Assembly: GCA_029211085.1 (NCBI GenBank)
Contig: JARGFW010000023.1
Location: 1-36,894 of the forward strand
Length of the DNA stretch: 36,894 bases
Reading direction: 5' to 3'
DNA from: Deferrisomatales bacterium
GTDB taxonomy: Bacteria; Desulfobacterota; Deferrisomatia; Deferrisomatales; JARGFW01
Below the pieces are notes generated by a model. The model worked only from the letters and a program-made list of their open reading frames with translations. It was not told the DNA's origin and ran no database searches. How positions within the stretch are numbered: position 1 is the stretch's first letter; every line of letters begins with the position of its first letter. A program made the position numbers and the translations under genes. Shown in pieces: positions 16,672 through 23,713 of the stretch.

Positions 16672-18068
16672 GGCTCCCTCCCCGGCTGAAGCTCAAAGCT
16701 GAGGACACGATGAAGGCGACTCTTGTCACCAAAGTGGAGGCGCCAGGACGCTTGTCCCGCAGCGAGGCGCACCGTCTGCGGCCGGTCGGAAACGGTCGTC
16801 TGGCGACCGCCCGAGGCCGAGAAAAGCGGGTATTGTTCGCCGTCCAGGCTCCTGATCGAGATGCAGTCACTGGTGAGCGACGCTTCGACCACCGACTCGT
16901 CCGCCCCCGGTCCCCTCTGGTCAAAGGCGAGACGACGCGTCACGGTGAACGGGGTCACCGATGTCACGGCCCCGTGGCCGACGATGACGGGCCGAACCGA
17001 ACCTTGTTGGGGCTTTGTGAGAATGCCGCCGCTGGCACCGTGACCCGGGTCCCAGAGGTGGAAGGCCGCGATGGCGAATGTAGGTCGAGCGTTGTCACAC
17101 CACGTACACTGGTGTTGGTTGAAGTAGAAAGTGCCTCCGCAATTCGGGCAGCAAATCGTCGCGTCGGCGGCGGCGAACAGGCGCGCGGCCCACTCGGCTG
17201 CCCCAGGCCTCGCCGATGGCATCAGGCGGCCAGTCCCAAAGGTCTTATGGAAAGCTTCTGCAAGACGAGCGGACAACACCCACTCGCGCGGAACGCCGAA
17301 GTCCGCGCGATTGCGGTCGTCGTCGGCGTCGTCGATCCACGGGAGCAGACCAGAGAACGCTTGCTCCTCGAGCTCGGGCCCCCCGTCGTTGACAAGGTCG
17401 CCGATCAGCGGGTGCGCTAGCGTCAAGGCTTGGAACGCTGTGACCGCGAACGCGTGTATGTCGGTCAGAGTGGTGACGCCCGACCTGCCCTGGACGAGCT
17501 CTGGTGCGCCGTATCCCGGAGTATAAACGCCCGCAAGCGATCCTGGCGCCGACTCGTAGCGCAGGTTGTCCGTGTCGATAAACCACACTTCGGCGAAGGA
17601 CGGGTCGTCAGAAATGAAGATGTTGGTGGGTGACGGGTCGGAGTAGGCGAGACCTTTCCCGTGCAGTTGCGCGAGGACGTGCGCAGCTCGGCCCAGCACA
17701 AGCAGGCGCCGGCGAAGTCCCCCGCTACTCAGATACCACTCGACGTTCGACGCCTCGCCCTTGGGAGGAGCGAGCAGACGCTTGATCGGCGCCATGCCCG
17801 TCAGTAACTCCATCACGTAGCCGGTGTGAGGCGGGCGAAGCATCTCGAGCGGCTTCGCGAGGGGGAGCTCGCTGAAAGGCAGCCGCCTGACGTGGGTGAG
17901 CTGGTTCCGCATCCGCTCGCGGTGCTCCTGACCCTGCCCTGCCACAAGTTTCACGGCGAGGCGCCCCCCCTTCACCGCGTACACAGCACCCTGGCCCCCA
18001 CGGCCGAGAAGTTCGACGAGTTCATACCGAACGCCGTTTGCGTCTATGACGGACCTGACCTTGCTCAT
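16668..18068 (-). CDS. TerY-P type Ser/Thr protein kinase with zinc ribbon
   Basis: The 466-residue product starts at ATG 18068, overlapping the phosphatase stop (ATGA). The kinase domain (about 15-290) has a glycine-rich loop GRGGQGAVY at 22-30, Lys40 in LAVKLV, a catalytic loop AYSDPSPTNIFI near 142 and the metal-binding IDTDN near 163. The HRD and DFG motifs are thus replaced by YSD and DTD. The catalytic Asp, Asn and metal-binding Asp are kept, which I recall as usual in the kinases of TerY-P triads. A zinc ribbon (CCPNCGGTF...CTWC, about 306-326) and a beta-sandwich-like tail, perhaps FHA-like, follow. It should phosphorylate a component of this system and be opposed by the adjacent PP2C. 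It is cytoplasmic. Confidence 0.88.
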   Translation of the reverse strand: MSKVRSVIDANGVRYELVELLGRGGQGAVYAVKGGRLAVKLVAGQGQEHRERMRNQLTHVRRLPFSELPLAKPLEMLRPPHTGYVMELLTGMAPIKRLLAPPKGEASNVEWYLSSGGLRRRLLVLGRAAHVLAQLHGKGLAYSDPSPTNIFISDDPSFAEVWFIDTDNLRYESAPGSLAGVYTPGYGAPELVQGRSGVTTLTDIHAFAVTAFQALTLAHPLIGDLVNDGGPELEEQAFSGLLPWIDDADDDRNRADFGVPREWVLSARLAEAFHKTFGTGRLMPSARPGAAEWAARLFAAADATICCPNCGGTFYFNQHQCTWCDNARPTFAIAAFHLWDPGHGASGGILTKPQQGSVRPVIVGHGAVTSVTPFTVTRRLAFDQRGPGADESVVEASLTSDCISIRSLDGEQYPLFSASGGRQTTVSDRPQTVRLAAGQASWRLHFGDKSRLHRVLSFELQPGREP

Positions 18069-18802
18069 CTCGTCCCCTCGGAAGATGGTGCTGGAGCGTG
18101 AAGGACAGCAAGGGTCTTGTCATCAAGGTGTCCTGGCGTCGGCCAGTCTCGCAGCTCAGCAGTCAACGTGCGCCAACGCTCGGTCGGCGTCAGGGGCTCA
18201 AACGTGTCGATGAGCCAGTCGCAAAACTCGTCGAAGCGCTTTGGGACGAGGTCATCCGCAACGCCGTCGGTCGCCAGTACGGCGATACGTGTGCACTCGG
18301 CGGGGGGGAGTTCTGCCAGGGTCCAGGCTCGTGGTCCCTTCGACGCACCTAGTCCCACCGTCTCGTTTGCGAAACCCTCCCCCCTGTCGCCAATGATGAC
18401 CCGCAAATCCGATCCCGACCGGGTGAGCGCGAGTCCGTCCCCGAGGCCTCCGACGACCCACGTACCCATGGGGGTCGCGAGCGCGAACAAACAAGTGGTC
18501 GCTGCACTCGCCGGTTCCATGGGGTGCACGCGCAACCGCCACAGGACCTCGATGAGATAGGAGAGATAGGAGACGGGGGCGCCGGTGGCTTTGGCCCAAC
18601 GGGACACCGCCTCCTTAACCGCTGCGCACGCCGCTTGCGAGCCAACGCGGGCGTTCGGTTTCGACCCCATCCCGTCGCACACCACCGCCAATGCCCCGAA
18701 GGGGCCCACGGCTCGCAACCATGCGTCCTCGTTCGGCTGCCCCTCCTTGCGGTGGAGCGGCCCCCGGACCGAGGCGCCGAAGCCGTAGGTGTGGTGAGTC
18801 AC
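18065..18802 (-). CDS. PP2C-family protein phosphatase of the TerY-P triad
   Basis: The 245-residue product has the PP2C metal and catalytic motifs in order: PNEDAW near 23-28, VVCDGMGS near 41-47, GGLGDG near 117, VLATDGVADD near 176 and LDDKTLAV near 228. All the aspartates that bind the two metal ions are present, so it should be active on phospho-Ser/Thr. It lies 12 bases after the VWA gene and overlaps the kinase gene by 4 bp. The tight pairing implies that it reverses phosphorylation made by that kinase. It is shorter than many PP2Cs and has no regulatory extension or signal peptide. Start ATG 18802 is preceded by GGGGG (in GAGGGGGGCAAGTG), a workable ribosome site. Confidence 0.9.
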   Translation of the reverse strand: MTHHTYGFGASVRGPLHRKEGQPNEDAWLRAVGPFGALAVVCDGMGSKPNARVGSQAACAAVKEAVSRWAKATGAPVSYLSYLIEVLWRLRVHPMEPASAATTCLFALATPMGTWVVGGLGDGLALTRSGSDLRVIIGDRGEGFANETVGLGASKGPRAWTLAELPPAECTRIAVLATDGVADDLVPKRFDEFCDWLIDTFEPLTPTERWRTLTAELRDWPTPGHLDDKTLAVLHAPAPSSEGTR

Positions 18803-18814
18803 TTGCCCCCCTCG

Positions 18815-19618
18815 TCAGAAATCGAAGTCGTCGAGGTCGGTCGGCTCGACCATGACCACGCTATTCGGGTTGGTGCTTCGGGAACGCGTCGCGACGCTCA
18901 TCGTCACCCAGCGGAAGAAGTTCTTGATCTCCCGCGCCTCGTGCGCCCCGAAGACCCGCCCCTCGTCATTTGCGAGAAAGGCGGTGAGCGTTTCATGGTC
19001 AGCGTCGGCGCCAATGCCCATCGCGAATCTTGTGGCCTTCGAAGCGCGCTCTGACTTGAGGAGTTCCGCGAGGGGGCCGCGCCAGTCGTCTGTTGGGACG
19101 CCATCAGAGACGAGCACGAGCGTCGGCCGGTAAGCGCGGCTCGGGATTGTGTTCCGGTCCTCGACCATGGTTCGCACCAGGTCGAACGCCTCGCCCATCG
19201 GTGTTCGGCCGGAGGCCTCCATCGGCACCCACAACGTCTCGCGTGCGGGACGAAGCGATGTGTGAATCGACGCACCGCCCCGCCCGAAGGCGATGACGCT
19301 CACATGGATCTCTGCCCGGGAGTCGTCCTCCTCAGCAAAGGTCGTGACCATCTCGGAGACCGCGTCATTTAGCGCGTCGATCTTACCGTTGGCGCTCATA
19401 CTGCCGCTGACATCAGCGAGGACGATGACCGGCAGCGGTCGCGCCGTCGACATCGTGAACTCCTTGAGTTTGGTCATCTGTTCCTCCTGTTTCGGGGCCG
19501 CGGCCCCGATTTCCCGTTCCGCGACTGCGCTGGCCGGCGGCTTGCCCCCGGCTCGTCCCCAGTAGTTGTCGTTGACCCAACGGCTGACAATGTCTTCTTG
19601 GTACTTGGCCCAACCCAT
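18815..19618 (-). CDS. terY-like: TerY-like von Willebrand factor A domain protein
   Basis: The VWA domain begins with PVIVLADVSGSMS, a complete DxSxS metal-ion-dependent adhesion site. The MIDAS Thr is in GRTPMGEAF, and LVLVSDGVPTDDW supplies the last Asp. TerY-type VWA proteins form triads with a PP2C and a kinase, and both are next in this operon. The start is unsure. ATG 19618 gives 267 residues, with a protein-like N-terminus (MGWAKYQEDIVSRWVNDNYW), but only a weak ribosome site. ATG 19477, preceded by a perfect AGGAGG six bases away, gives 220 residues and starts just before the VWA domain. I annotate the longer form and note that both may be made. The acidic C-terminus ends DLDDFDF. 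Confidence 0.85.
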   Translation of the reverse strand: MGWAKYQEDIVSRWVNDNYWGRAGGKPPASAVAEREIGAAAPKQEEQMTKLKEFTMSTARPLPVIVLADVSGSMSANGKIDALNDAVSEMVTTFAEEDDSRAEIHVSVIAFGRGGASIHTSLRPARETLWVPMEASGRTPMGEAFDLVRTMVEDRNTIPSRAYRPTLVLVSDGVPTDDWRGPLAELLKSERASKATRFAMGIGADADHETLTAFLANDEGRVFGAHEAREIKNFFRWVTMSVATRSRSTNPNSVVMVEPTDLDDFDF

Positions 19619-19640
19619 GGCTCGTCTCACTCTCCACTGA

Positions 19641-19973
19641 CTAGCAGGAGTGTCGTTGAGCGCTGCGACGACGCGGGCGCAGACCACGGAAGTCGCGGTT
19701 GCGATACACCGTCATGATCAAACCGCTGTCGCTGCACACGACCTGGACACCCTCTACTCCCGAGAGGTCGATGCCGTCGCGCTCGAAACGCTTGACCTCC
19801 TTGCGGCCCACCGCGTAGATCGTCGCCCCGCGGACATACGCGACCCTCCCGAAGTTGATGACGCGCCGGACGGCGTCCGGGGAGAGCCCACGTCCGCTCA
19901 TGCGCTCCCACGCATGGCGACTGACGTCGTAGTTGCTGTGGATGTTGAGGTTGTTGTGAACCGTTGCGCCCAT
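19641..19973 (-). CDS. DUF4258 family protein (RelE/BrnT-like fold), first gene of the sigma-54 operon
   Basis: ATG 19973 has AGGAG seven bases upstream; longer in-frame starts to 20084 give an unlikely Trp/Arg-rich sequence across the promoter and are rejected. The 110-residue product contains DVSRHAWERMSGRGLSPDAV near residues 15-35 (the SxHAxxRMxxRGI signature of DUF4258), then VAYVRGATIYAVGRKEV and VEGVQVVCSDSGLIMTVYRN. DUF4258 proteins share the small alpha-beta fold of RelE/BrnT mRNA-cleaving toxins, but many have no proven toxicity and no antitoxin is encoded beside it. As the first gene after the promoter it will be the most strongly induced. It may be an RNA-binding or RNA-cutting part of the response. 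Confidence 0.8.
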   Translation of the reverse strand: MGATVHNNLNIHSNYDVSRHAWERMSGRGLSPDAVRRVINFGRVAYVRGATIYAVGRKEVKRFERDGIDLSGVEGVQVVCSDSGLIMTVYRNRDFRGLRPRRRSAQRHSC

Positions 19974-20031
19974 GGGTCTGCTCCTGGATCTCCTCGCTGG
20001 CAGCCAATCCGCCTGCGTTTGGATCCAGGTA

Positions 20032-20049
20032 TTGCGAGGGCCGTGCCAA
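20032..20049 (-). promoter_or_regulatory. Sigma-54 (-24/-12) promoter of the defence operon
   Basis: On the minus strand the sequence reads TTTGGCACGGCCCTCGCAA. It has TGGCACG, four bases, then TCGCA, against the consensus TGGCACG-N4-TTGCW, with GG and GC separated by exactly 10 bases. Transcription would start near 20022, about 50 bases before the ATG of the DUF4258 gene and directly downstream of the sigma-54 activator gene. Confidence 0.85.
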
Positions 20050-20073
20050 ACTCGCCAGGTCGAGGTGGCTGTT

Positions 20074-20150
20074 GTCCATAACATGCTGTAAATACATAGA
20101 AAAATAGGGCGACGTGGTCATGTCCGGCACACGGCACATGAGTTATGGAC
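20074..20150. promoter_or_regulatory. Inverted repeat, candidate upstream activator sites
   Basis: GTCCATAAC at 20074-20082 and its exact complement GTTATGGAC at 20142-20150 face each other across 59 bases, about 52-60 and 120-128 bases upstream of the predicted start. A second dyad, CATGT-N12-ACATG, lies at 20119-20140. These are the right place for binding by the enhancer-binding protein encoded next door. The distal half overlaps its stop codon. Confidence 0.5.
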
Positions 20151-21837
20151 CCTCGCATTCGGCAGCAGGCTTCCGTGCGCCGGCAGAATTCTTCCGAGTA
20201 GTTTGTGTCTTCGCCCACTCACGGAGAGAGCGCTCGGATACGTCGCAAAGATCACAGGCCTTCGCACCGCTCTGTGACCCGATGCGCCGCAGCTCGTTGG
20301 CGAGGAACGCTTTGAAGTCCGCCAGAACGTCCGCGGTGCAGAGCGTACCGTTCGCCGCAACCACATCATCGATCACCGCCCCGTGGGCGAAAGCCGCCGC
20401 AACGGTTCGCGACATCGAGACGGTCGTTGTCCCGGCTGGGCCAGTAATGGATTCAATACCGTACGCAACAGCGTCTGCCGGGGACATCGGATCGCCGGCG
20501 TCGTTCCTGGCTGCGAGAATGCGGTAGGCGACACGGAAGAGGTCACGGAGGTTGCCAGGGAGCGGGTGACGCCCGAGGCTCACCACCACCTTCGCGTGGT
20601 GTTGATCGCTCAGCGCTGCCCGACTCTTCGTAACCCCGGCTCGACCAGCGGCCGCGGAGTAGACAGCCTCCCAAAGCCAGGGTATCTCGTCCGGGACGTC
20701 CCGCAGCGGTGGCAACGTCACGCTGAGCAAGCTGATACGGTCGAGAAAGTCGGGGGCAATCCGTGTCCTGAGTTCGCGGTCGTCGATGTTCGTCGCTGTC
20801 AGGAGGCGGAAGTCACTCTCGCGCGGTGCGTCGTCGCCGAGGGCGAAGTAACGCTTCTCCTCGATGGCGCGGATCAGGAGTCGCTGCAGGTCTGGGCTGA
20901 CGTCACCAACCTCGTCGAGAAATAGGGTGTCACGGTGCGCGGCTTCCAGGAGCCCAGAGCGGTCAGACGTGGCCCCGGTGAACGCACCTTTCTTGTATCC
21001 GAAGAGTTCGGCCCGCATCGTCTCGGGGCTGTACTGACCGCACGCGACGCTTGGCCAACGATCGTCCTGCTCGTCCCTCTTGAACGGGCTGTTCGACCGA
21101 ATCCAGTTGGCGAGGGTCGTCTTCCCTGTCCCGCGCTCTCCGCGAATGAGCACTGGGACCTTCAGCTGGGCGAAGCGCCTCGCCTCGGTGAACACGCGCT
21201 TCATCGCGTCCGTACGAAAGCGGCGTGGATCCCAAATGACGACTTGGTCCTCAGAACCTACCTGCAGGGGGCGAGACGACTTGTACACCTTGTAGAACGT
21301 CTCGATGCCAAGCTCGACTGGGACAATCGCCGGACGCCCACGCCTCTCGGCGCGACGATATGACTTCACAACCGTGAACGGTGGTTCGATGAACCCTGTC
21401 TCGGCCATCAGCACCCAGATGGTTTGCATTGATGGTGTGCCAGGGCTGATGTGCAGGACGAGTTCGCGCCCCGGGAATTGACGTCGCAACTCCGGCAACT
21501 TGTCACGGAGAAACTCGAACACTCCGCGGTGGTCTGTCGGGTCATCTCCATCCCACGCTTCAGCGTGTACGCGGAAGGAGCGGTCCCGAAGAGCTGAGGT
21601 CAGCTCTTGAAGAGCTCGTTGTTCGCGCCCAGTCGCGCGGTTGTCCGGGGAGCGATGAAGGAGTACGACATCGGTGATGCGACCGCAGTAGGTGGACTCG
21701 TCATCACAGAGCAGCGTCAAGGTCGGGCCCGGGACAAACCCGCCGACACCCATGCGGGGGTCTCCAGTCTCGTGGTCGCGCTCGAACGGGTCGTTGTTCA
21801 CAGCGACCCAGGTGACGAGGACCGGGGCGGCGCTCAT
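20143..21837 (-). CDS. rtcR-like: RtcR-like sigma-54 activator with CARF-type N-terminal sensor
   Basis: The 564-residue product starts at ATG 21837, overlapping the HTH gene stop (ATGA). The N-terminal ~180 residues include ELVLHISPGTPSMQTIWVLMAE, which matches the region of RtcR and other CARF proteins (HITTGTHxxQ-like) that holds the ligand loop. The AAA+ domain follows: Walker A RGERGTGKTT near 230, the sigma-54 contact loop GAFTGA near 282, and Walker B TLFLDEVGD near 304. The C-terminus (CDLCDVSERSLREWAK) looks like a DNA-binding helix-turn-helix. RtcR itself responds to RNA with 2',3'-cyclic phosphate ends and activates rtcBA; no rtcA or rtcB is present here. The likely target is the sigma-54 promoter immediately downstream, so this protein should be the inducer of the operon. 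Confidence 0.9.
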   Translation of the reverse strand: MSAAPVLVTWVAVNNDPFERDHETGDPRMGVGGFVPGPTLTLLCDDESTYCGRITDVVLLHRSPDNRATGREQRALQELTSALRDRSFRVHAEAWDGDDPTDHRGVFEFLRDKLPELRRQFPGRELVLHISPGTPSMQTIWVLMAETGFIEPPFTVVKSYRRAERRGRPAIVPVELGIETFYKVYKSSRPLQVGSEDQVVIWDPRRFRTDAMKRVFTEARRFAQLKVPVLIRGERGTGKTTLANWIRSNSPFKRDEQDDRWPSVACGQYSPETMRAELFGYKKGAFTGATSDRSGLLEAAHRDTLFLDEVGDVSPDLQRLLIRAIEEKRYFALGDDAPRESDFRLLTATNIDDRELRTRIAPDFLDRISLLSVTLPPLRDVPDEIPWLWEAVYSAAAGRAGVTKSRAALSDQHHAKVVVSLGRHPLPGNLRDLFRVAYRILAARNDAGDPMSPADAVAYGIESITGPAGTTTVSMSRTVAAAFAHGAVIDDVVAANGTLCTADVLADFKAFLANELRRIGSQSGAKACDLCDVSERSLREWAKTQTTRKNSAGARKPAAECEGP

Positions 21838-22046
21838 CTGCCACCTTCCTCGTCATCGCGTGTGGCCCCCGCCCGTTCAACCTGGTCTCGGATCCACGTG
21901 TCGATGTCGGCCCGCCGGAAACGCCACTGCCCACGGACCTTAAACCCCGGAAGATCGCCCGACTGCGCCATCGTGTAGGCCGTCTTTTCCCCAATCTTCA
22001 GGAGGGTGGCGACCTCTCGGATGGTGAGGATCTCGTCGTCAGGCAT
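21834..22046 (-). CDS. Excisionase-family (MerR-like) helix-turn-helix protein
   Basis: ATG 22046 has GGGAGAAG eight or so bases upstream; the longer in-frame ATG at 22094 is rejected. The 70-residue protein is a single winged HTH: ILTIREVATLLKIGEKTAYTMAQSGDLPGFKVRGQ, then WRFRRADIDTWIRDQ. This is the HTH_17 / excisionase pattern (helix, turn, helix, R-W-R-F-R wing, D-I-D-xWI). Such proteins act as recombination directionality factors or as small regulators. Its 4-bp overlap with the rtcR-like gene favours a local regulator, perhaps repressing the HTH-rtcR promoter. A role in excision of the surrounding element is the alternative. Confidence 0.85.
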   Translation of the reverse strand: MPDDEILTIREVATLLKIGEKTAYTMAQSGDLPGFKVRGQWRFRRADIDTWIRDQVERAGATRDDEEGGR

Positions 22047-22084
22047 CGTCTCTTCTCCCGCATAGTGCATTCTTGATCCGGGAA

Positions 22085-22113
22085 GAATTACCAATCATTG
22101 CCAGAATACACAA
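22085..22113 (-). promoter_or_regulatory. Possible sigma-70 promoter of the HTH-rtcR pair
   Basis: On the minus strand TTGTGT (22113-22108) and TAATTC (22090-22085) are separated by 17 bases, about 40 bases before the HTH start codon. The match is modest, particularly in the -10 box. Confidence 0.3.
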
Positions 22114-22217
22114 GGAGAAGCCAGGACGACGCCTGGTGAGCTTGTCCTGAAAAGCTACACCGAGGACCGAGACGGGGGCACACACTGGAAGGTGCGGCCC
22201 ACCTCGTTCTTCGGGCA

Positions 22218-22256
22218 GCGTGAGAAGTCTGGGCAGAATTCATCGGCCGCCAACGG
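22218..22256 (+). repeat. Right copy of the 39-bp direct repeat
   Basis: Same orientation as the copy at 2384-2422, with 35 of 39 bases identical. It lies just upstream of the HTH-rtcR pair, outside all cassette genes, so the two copies enclose 2423-22217. Similarity does not extend clearly beyond the 39 bases on either side. Confidence 0.75.
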
Positions 22257-22540
22257 TCATCCCCGCTCAACGCTGGCAGGGCGCGTGTGGAACGCGGCCG
22301 CTGGCCTGGGACGGTGACCAGGATTTGGAGGCGGTTAGCGGACCTGGAAGGGTGGGGGGATGAGCCTTGTGACGGCGTCGGCACGGAACCGCCTCTTGAG
22401 GTGACCTCATTGGTGCACGGTGGTGGGTCGATACTACACACTGTGGCAACAGACCACCCACTCCCTGTGGGCTCTGCCGGGGTGGGACTCCCCCCAACCG
22501 GCCTGACGTGAAAAGGGATCACCCGAAGGAGGAAAGTAAG

Positions 22541-23146
22541 TTGAACTGCGATGCGATCGAAAGGCTGAAGGCGTACCTGGGCGGAATGGAGCCTGGGCCC
22601 ATTCGGGAGGAGCAAGAACTGACGGCCCTCTTGTCGGATGCTTGGCCCCAATTGGCGAACAGCAGCGACGGGGGGATGAAGCCAGACAAGCTCTTCGGGC
22701 GCATGGAGGACCTGTGCTGGGCCCCCCTGACCAGTGCTCTGAGCTTCCGGATCGAGCGCCACGGTGGTTTGGTGAATGGATCGACGCGCGCGGAGATCCA
22801 GAGCTGGAATGTGAACCTGGCGGCGCGCAGTGCGGAGTGCCGGGAGACTGGCCACCGTCAGTTCCTGCCGATGAGCAAGCGCTTCGACGCCAAAGCCCTT
22901 GCCGTGGACGTGGCCTCCCTGGTGGAGCGACGGCTGGAGGCGCCCGGCCTCAAGTGGCACCCGGACGGCCGCGTCAAGATTCTCATCGGCGAGTTGGTGC
23001 CCGAGGGCAACGCCCAGCGAACCATGACCGGGAGGCGTAAACGCTTCAGAGTCGCACTGGAGTCCATTCTCGTGCCGAAGGGTTGGCAGCTGATCCGGCA
23101 CAACGAATTCGCGCCACCGGGAGCAGCAGACACGCAGCGGAGCTAG
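22541..23146 (+). CDS. Hypothetical protein, last gene before the att site
   Basis: I choose TTG 22541, which has a perfect AGGAGG eight bases upstream; ATG 22508 in the same frame lies before that site. The product has 201 residues. Residues 10-60 are helical and acidic (ERLKAYLGGMEPGPIREEQELTALLSDAW). A central part (LSFRIERHGGLVNGSTRAEIQSWNVNLAARS) looks like beta strands. The C-terminal third is basic (GRRKRFRVALESILVPKGWQLI). I do not recognise it. It is soluble and has no signal peptide. It lies outside the right 39-bp repeat and 500 bases before the tRNA fragment, so it belongs to the mobile element but probably not to the defence operon. A small palindrome TGAGGT-G-ACCTCA at 22397-22409 upstream could be an operator. 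Confidence 0.6.
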   Translation: MNCDAIERLKAYLGGMEPGPIREEQELTALLSDAWPQLANSSDGGMKPDKLFGRMEDLCWAPLTSALSFRIERHGGLVNGSTRAEIQSWNVNLAARSAECRETGHRQFLPMSKRFDAKALAVDVASLVERRLEAPGLKWHPDGRVKILIGELVPEGNAQRTMTGRRKRFRVALESILVPKGWQLIRHNEFAPPGAADTQRS

Positions 23147-23650
23147 ACAGACGGTGGGGCTGGCGAGGGTCCTGCAAATCCCGGCAGCCCTGACGGTTAT
23201 GGGTTGGGCCGGGCGACCGATCCCCGTTGACCAAGGATCAGCTTCTTGCCACCGCCCGATTTCTGCCCCCTAAAACTGTGCTGTTTCACCGGCCGGCAGC
23301 GGCTCTCGTGCTGAAATGCGGACTGGGAGCCGGGAAGACGCGGTCGCTGGATCTGGCCGGGGGGCGCTGTCGTCGGGGTCGGTGAGGTGGGACCGGGGTG
23401 CGGCCGAAAATGCCGGCTGTCCGCTGGCTGTCCCGTTGGGGGTGTCCGACTCGTCTCCGCCGCGGCCCCCGACTTGCCCGGGTGTCCTTACCGGTCTTGG
23501 TCTTCTGTTGGGTTTGGGATTCGCTTCTTGCTGCCTGGGTTCTGCGGTGCCGTTCGCGACACCCCCCGGACACCGATTTCGATGCCCGGCATGGAGAATC
23601 CTTGTGCCACATAATGTTTCGTAAGTGCCCGTAATCATTGCTGAATACGG
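23147..23650. other. Non-coding approach to the att site
   Basis: About 500 bases with no gene I can support on either strand and no integrase. It contains CCGGCTGTCCGCTGGCTG at 23413-23430, repeated exactly at 23765-23782 on the other side of the tRNA fragment. Confidence 0.4.
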
Positions 23651-23705
23651 CTCAAAATCCAGTGGGGTAACACCCGTGTCGGTTCGATTCCGACCTCCGG
23701 CACCA
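23651..23705 (+). other. 3' fragment of tRNA-Leu(CAA): candidate attachment site
   Basis: The fragment begins in the anticodon loop (CTCAAAA, anticodon CAA at 23653-23655) and carries the 3' anticodon stem TCCAG, a long class-II variable arm (GGGTAACACCC), a perfect T arm (GTCGG-TTCGATT-CCGAC), the 3' acceptor strand CTCCGGC and ACCA. The 5' half is absent: the bases before 23651 do not pair as an anticodon stem. A tRNA gene cut at the anticodon loop is the classic product of tyrosine-recombinase integration. Given the plus orientation, the element lies to the left and the intact tRNA should be beyond the left edge. Confidence 0.85.
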
Positions 23706-23713
23706 AATGATTT

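Noticed and set aside
20143-21837. Classical rtcR regulating rtcBA
   Set aside because: No RNA ligase or cyclase gene is present in the window; the adjacent sigma-54 promoter faces the defence operon.
22088-23101. 337-codon minus-strand frame near the right 39-bp repeat
   Set aside because: No ribosome site and atypical composition; it overlaps the plus-strand gene at 22541-23146, which has an AGGAGG start.
23651-23705. A functional tRNA gene
   Set aside because: The D arm, the 5' acceptor strand and the 5' anticodon stem are missing, so it cannot fold as a tRNA.
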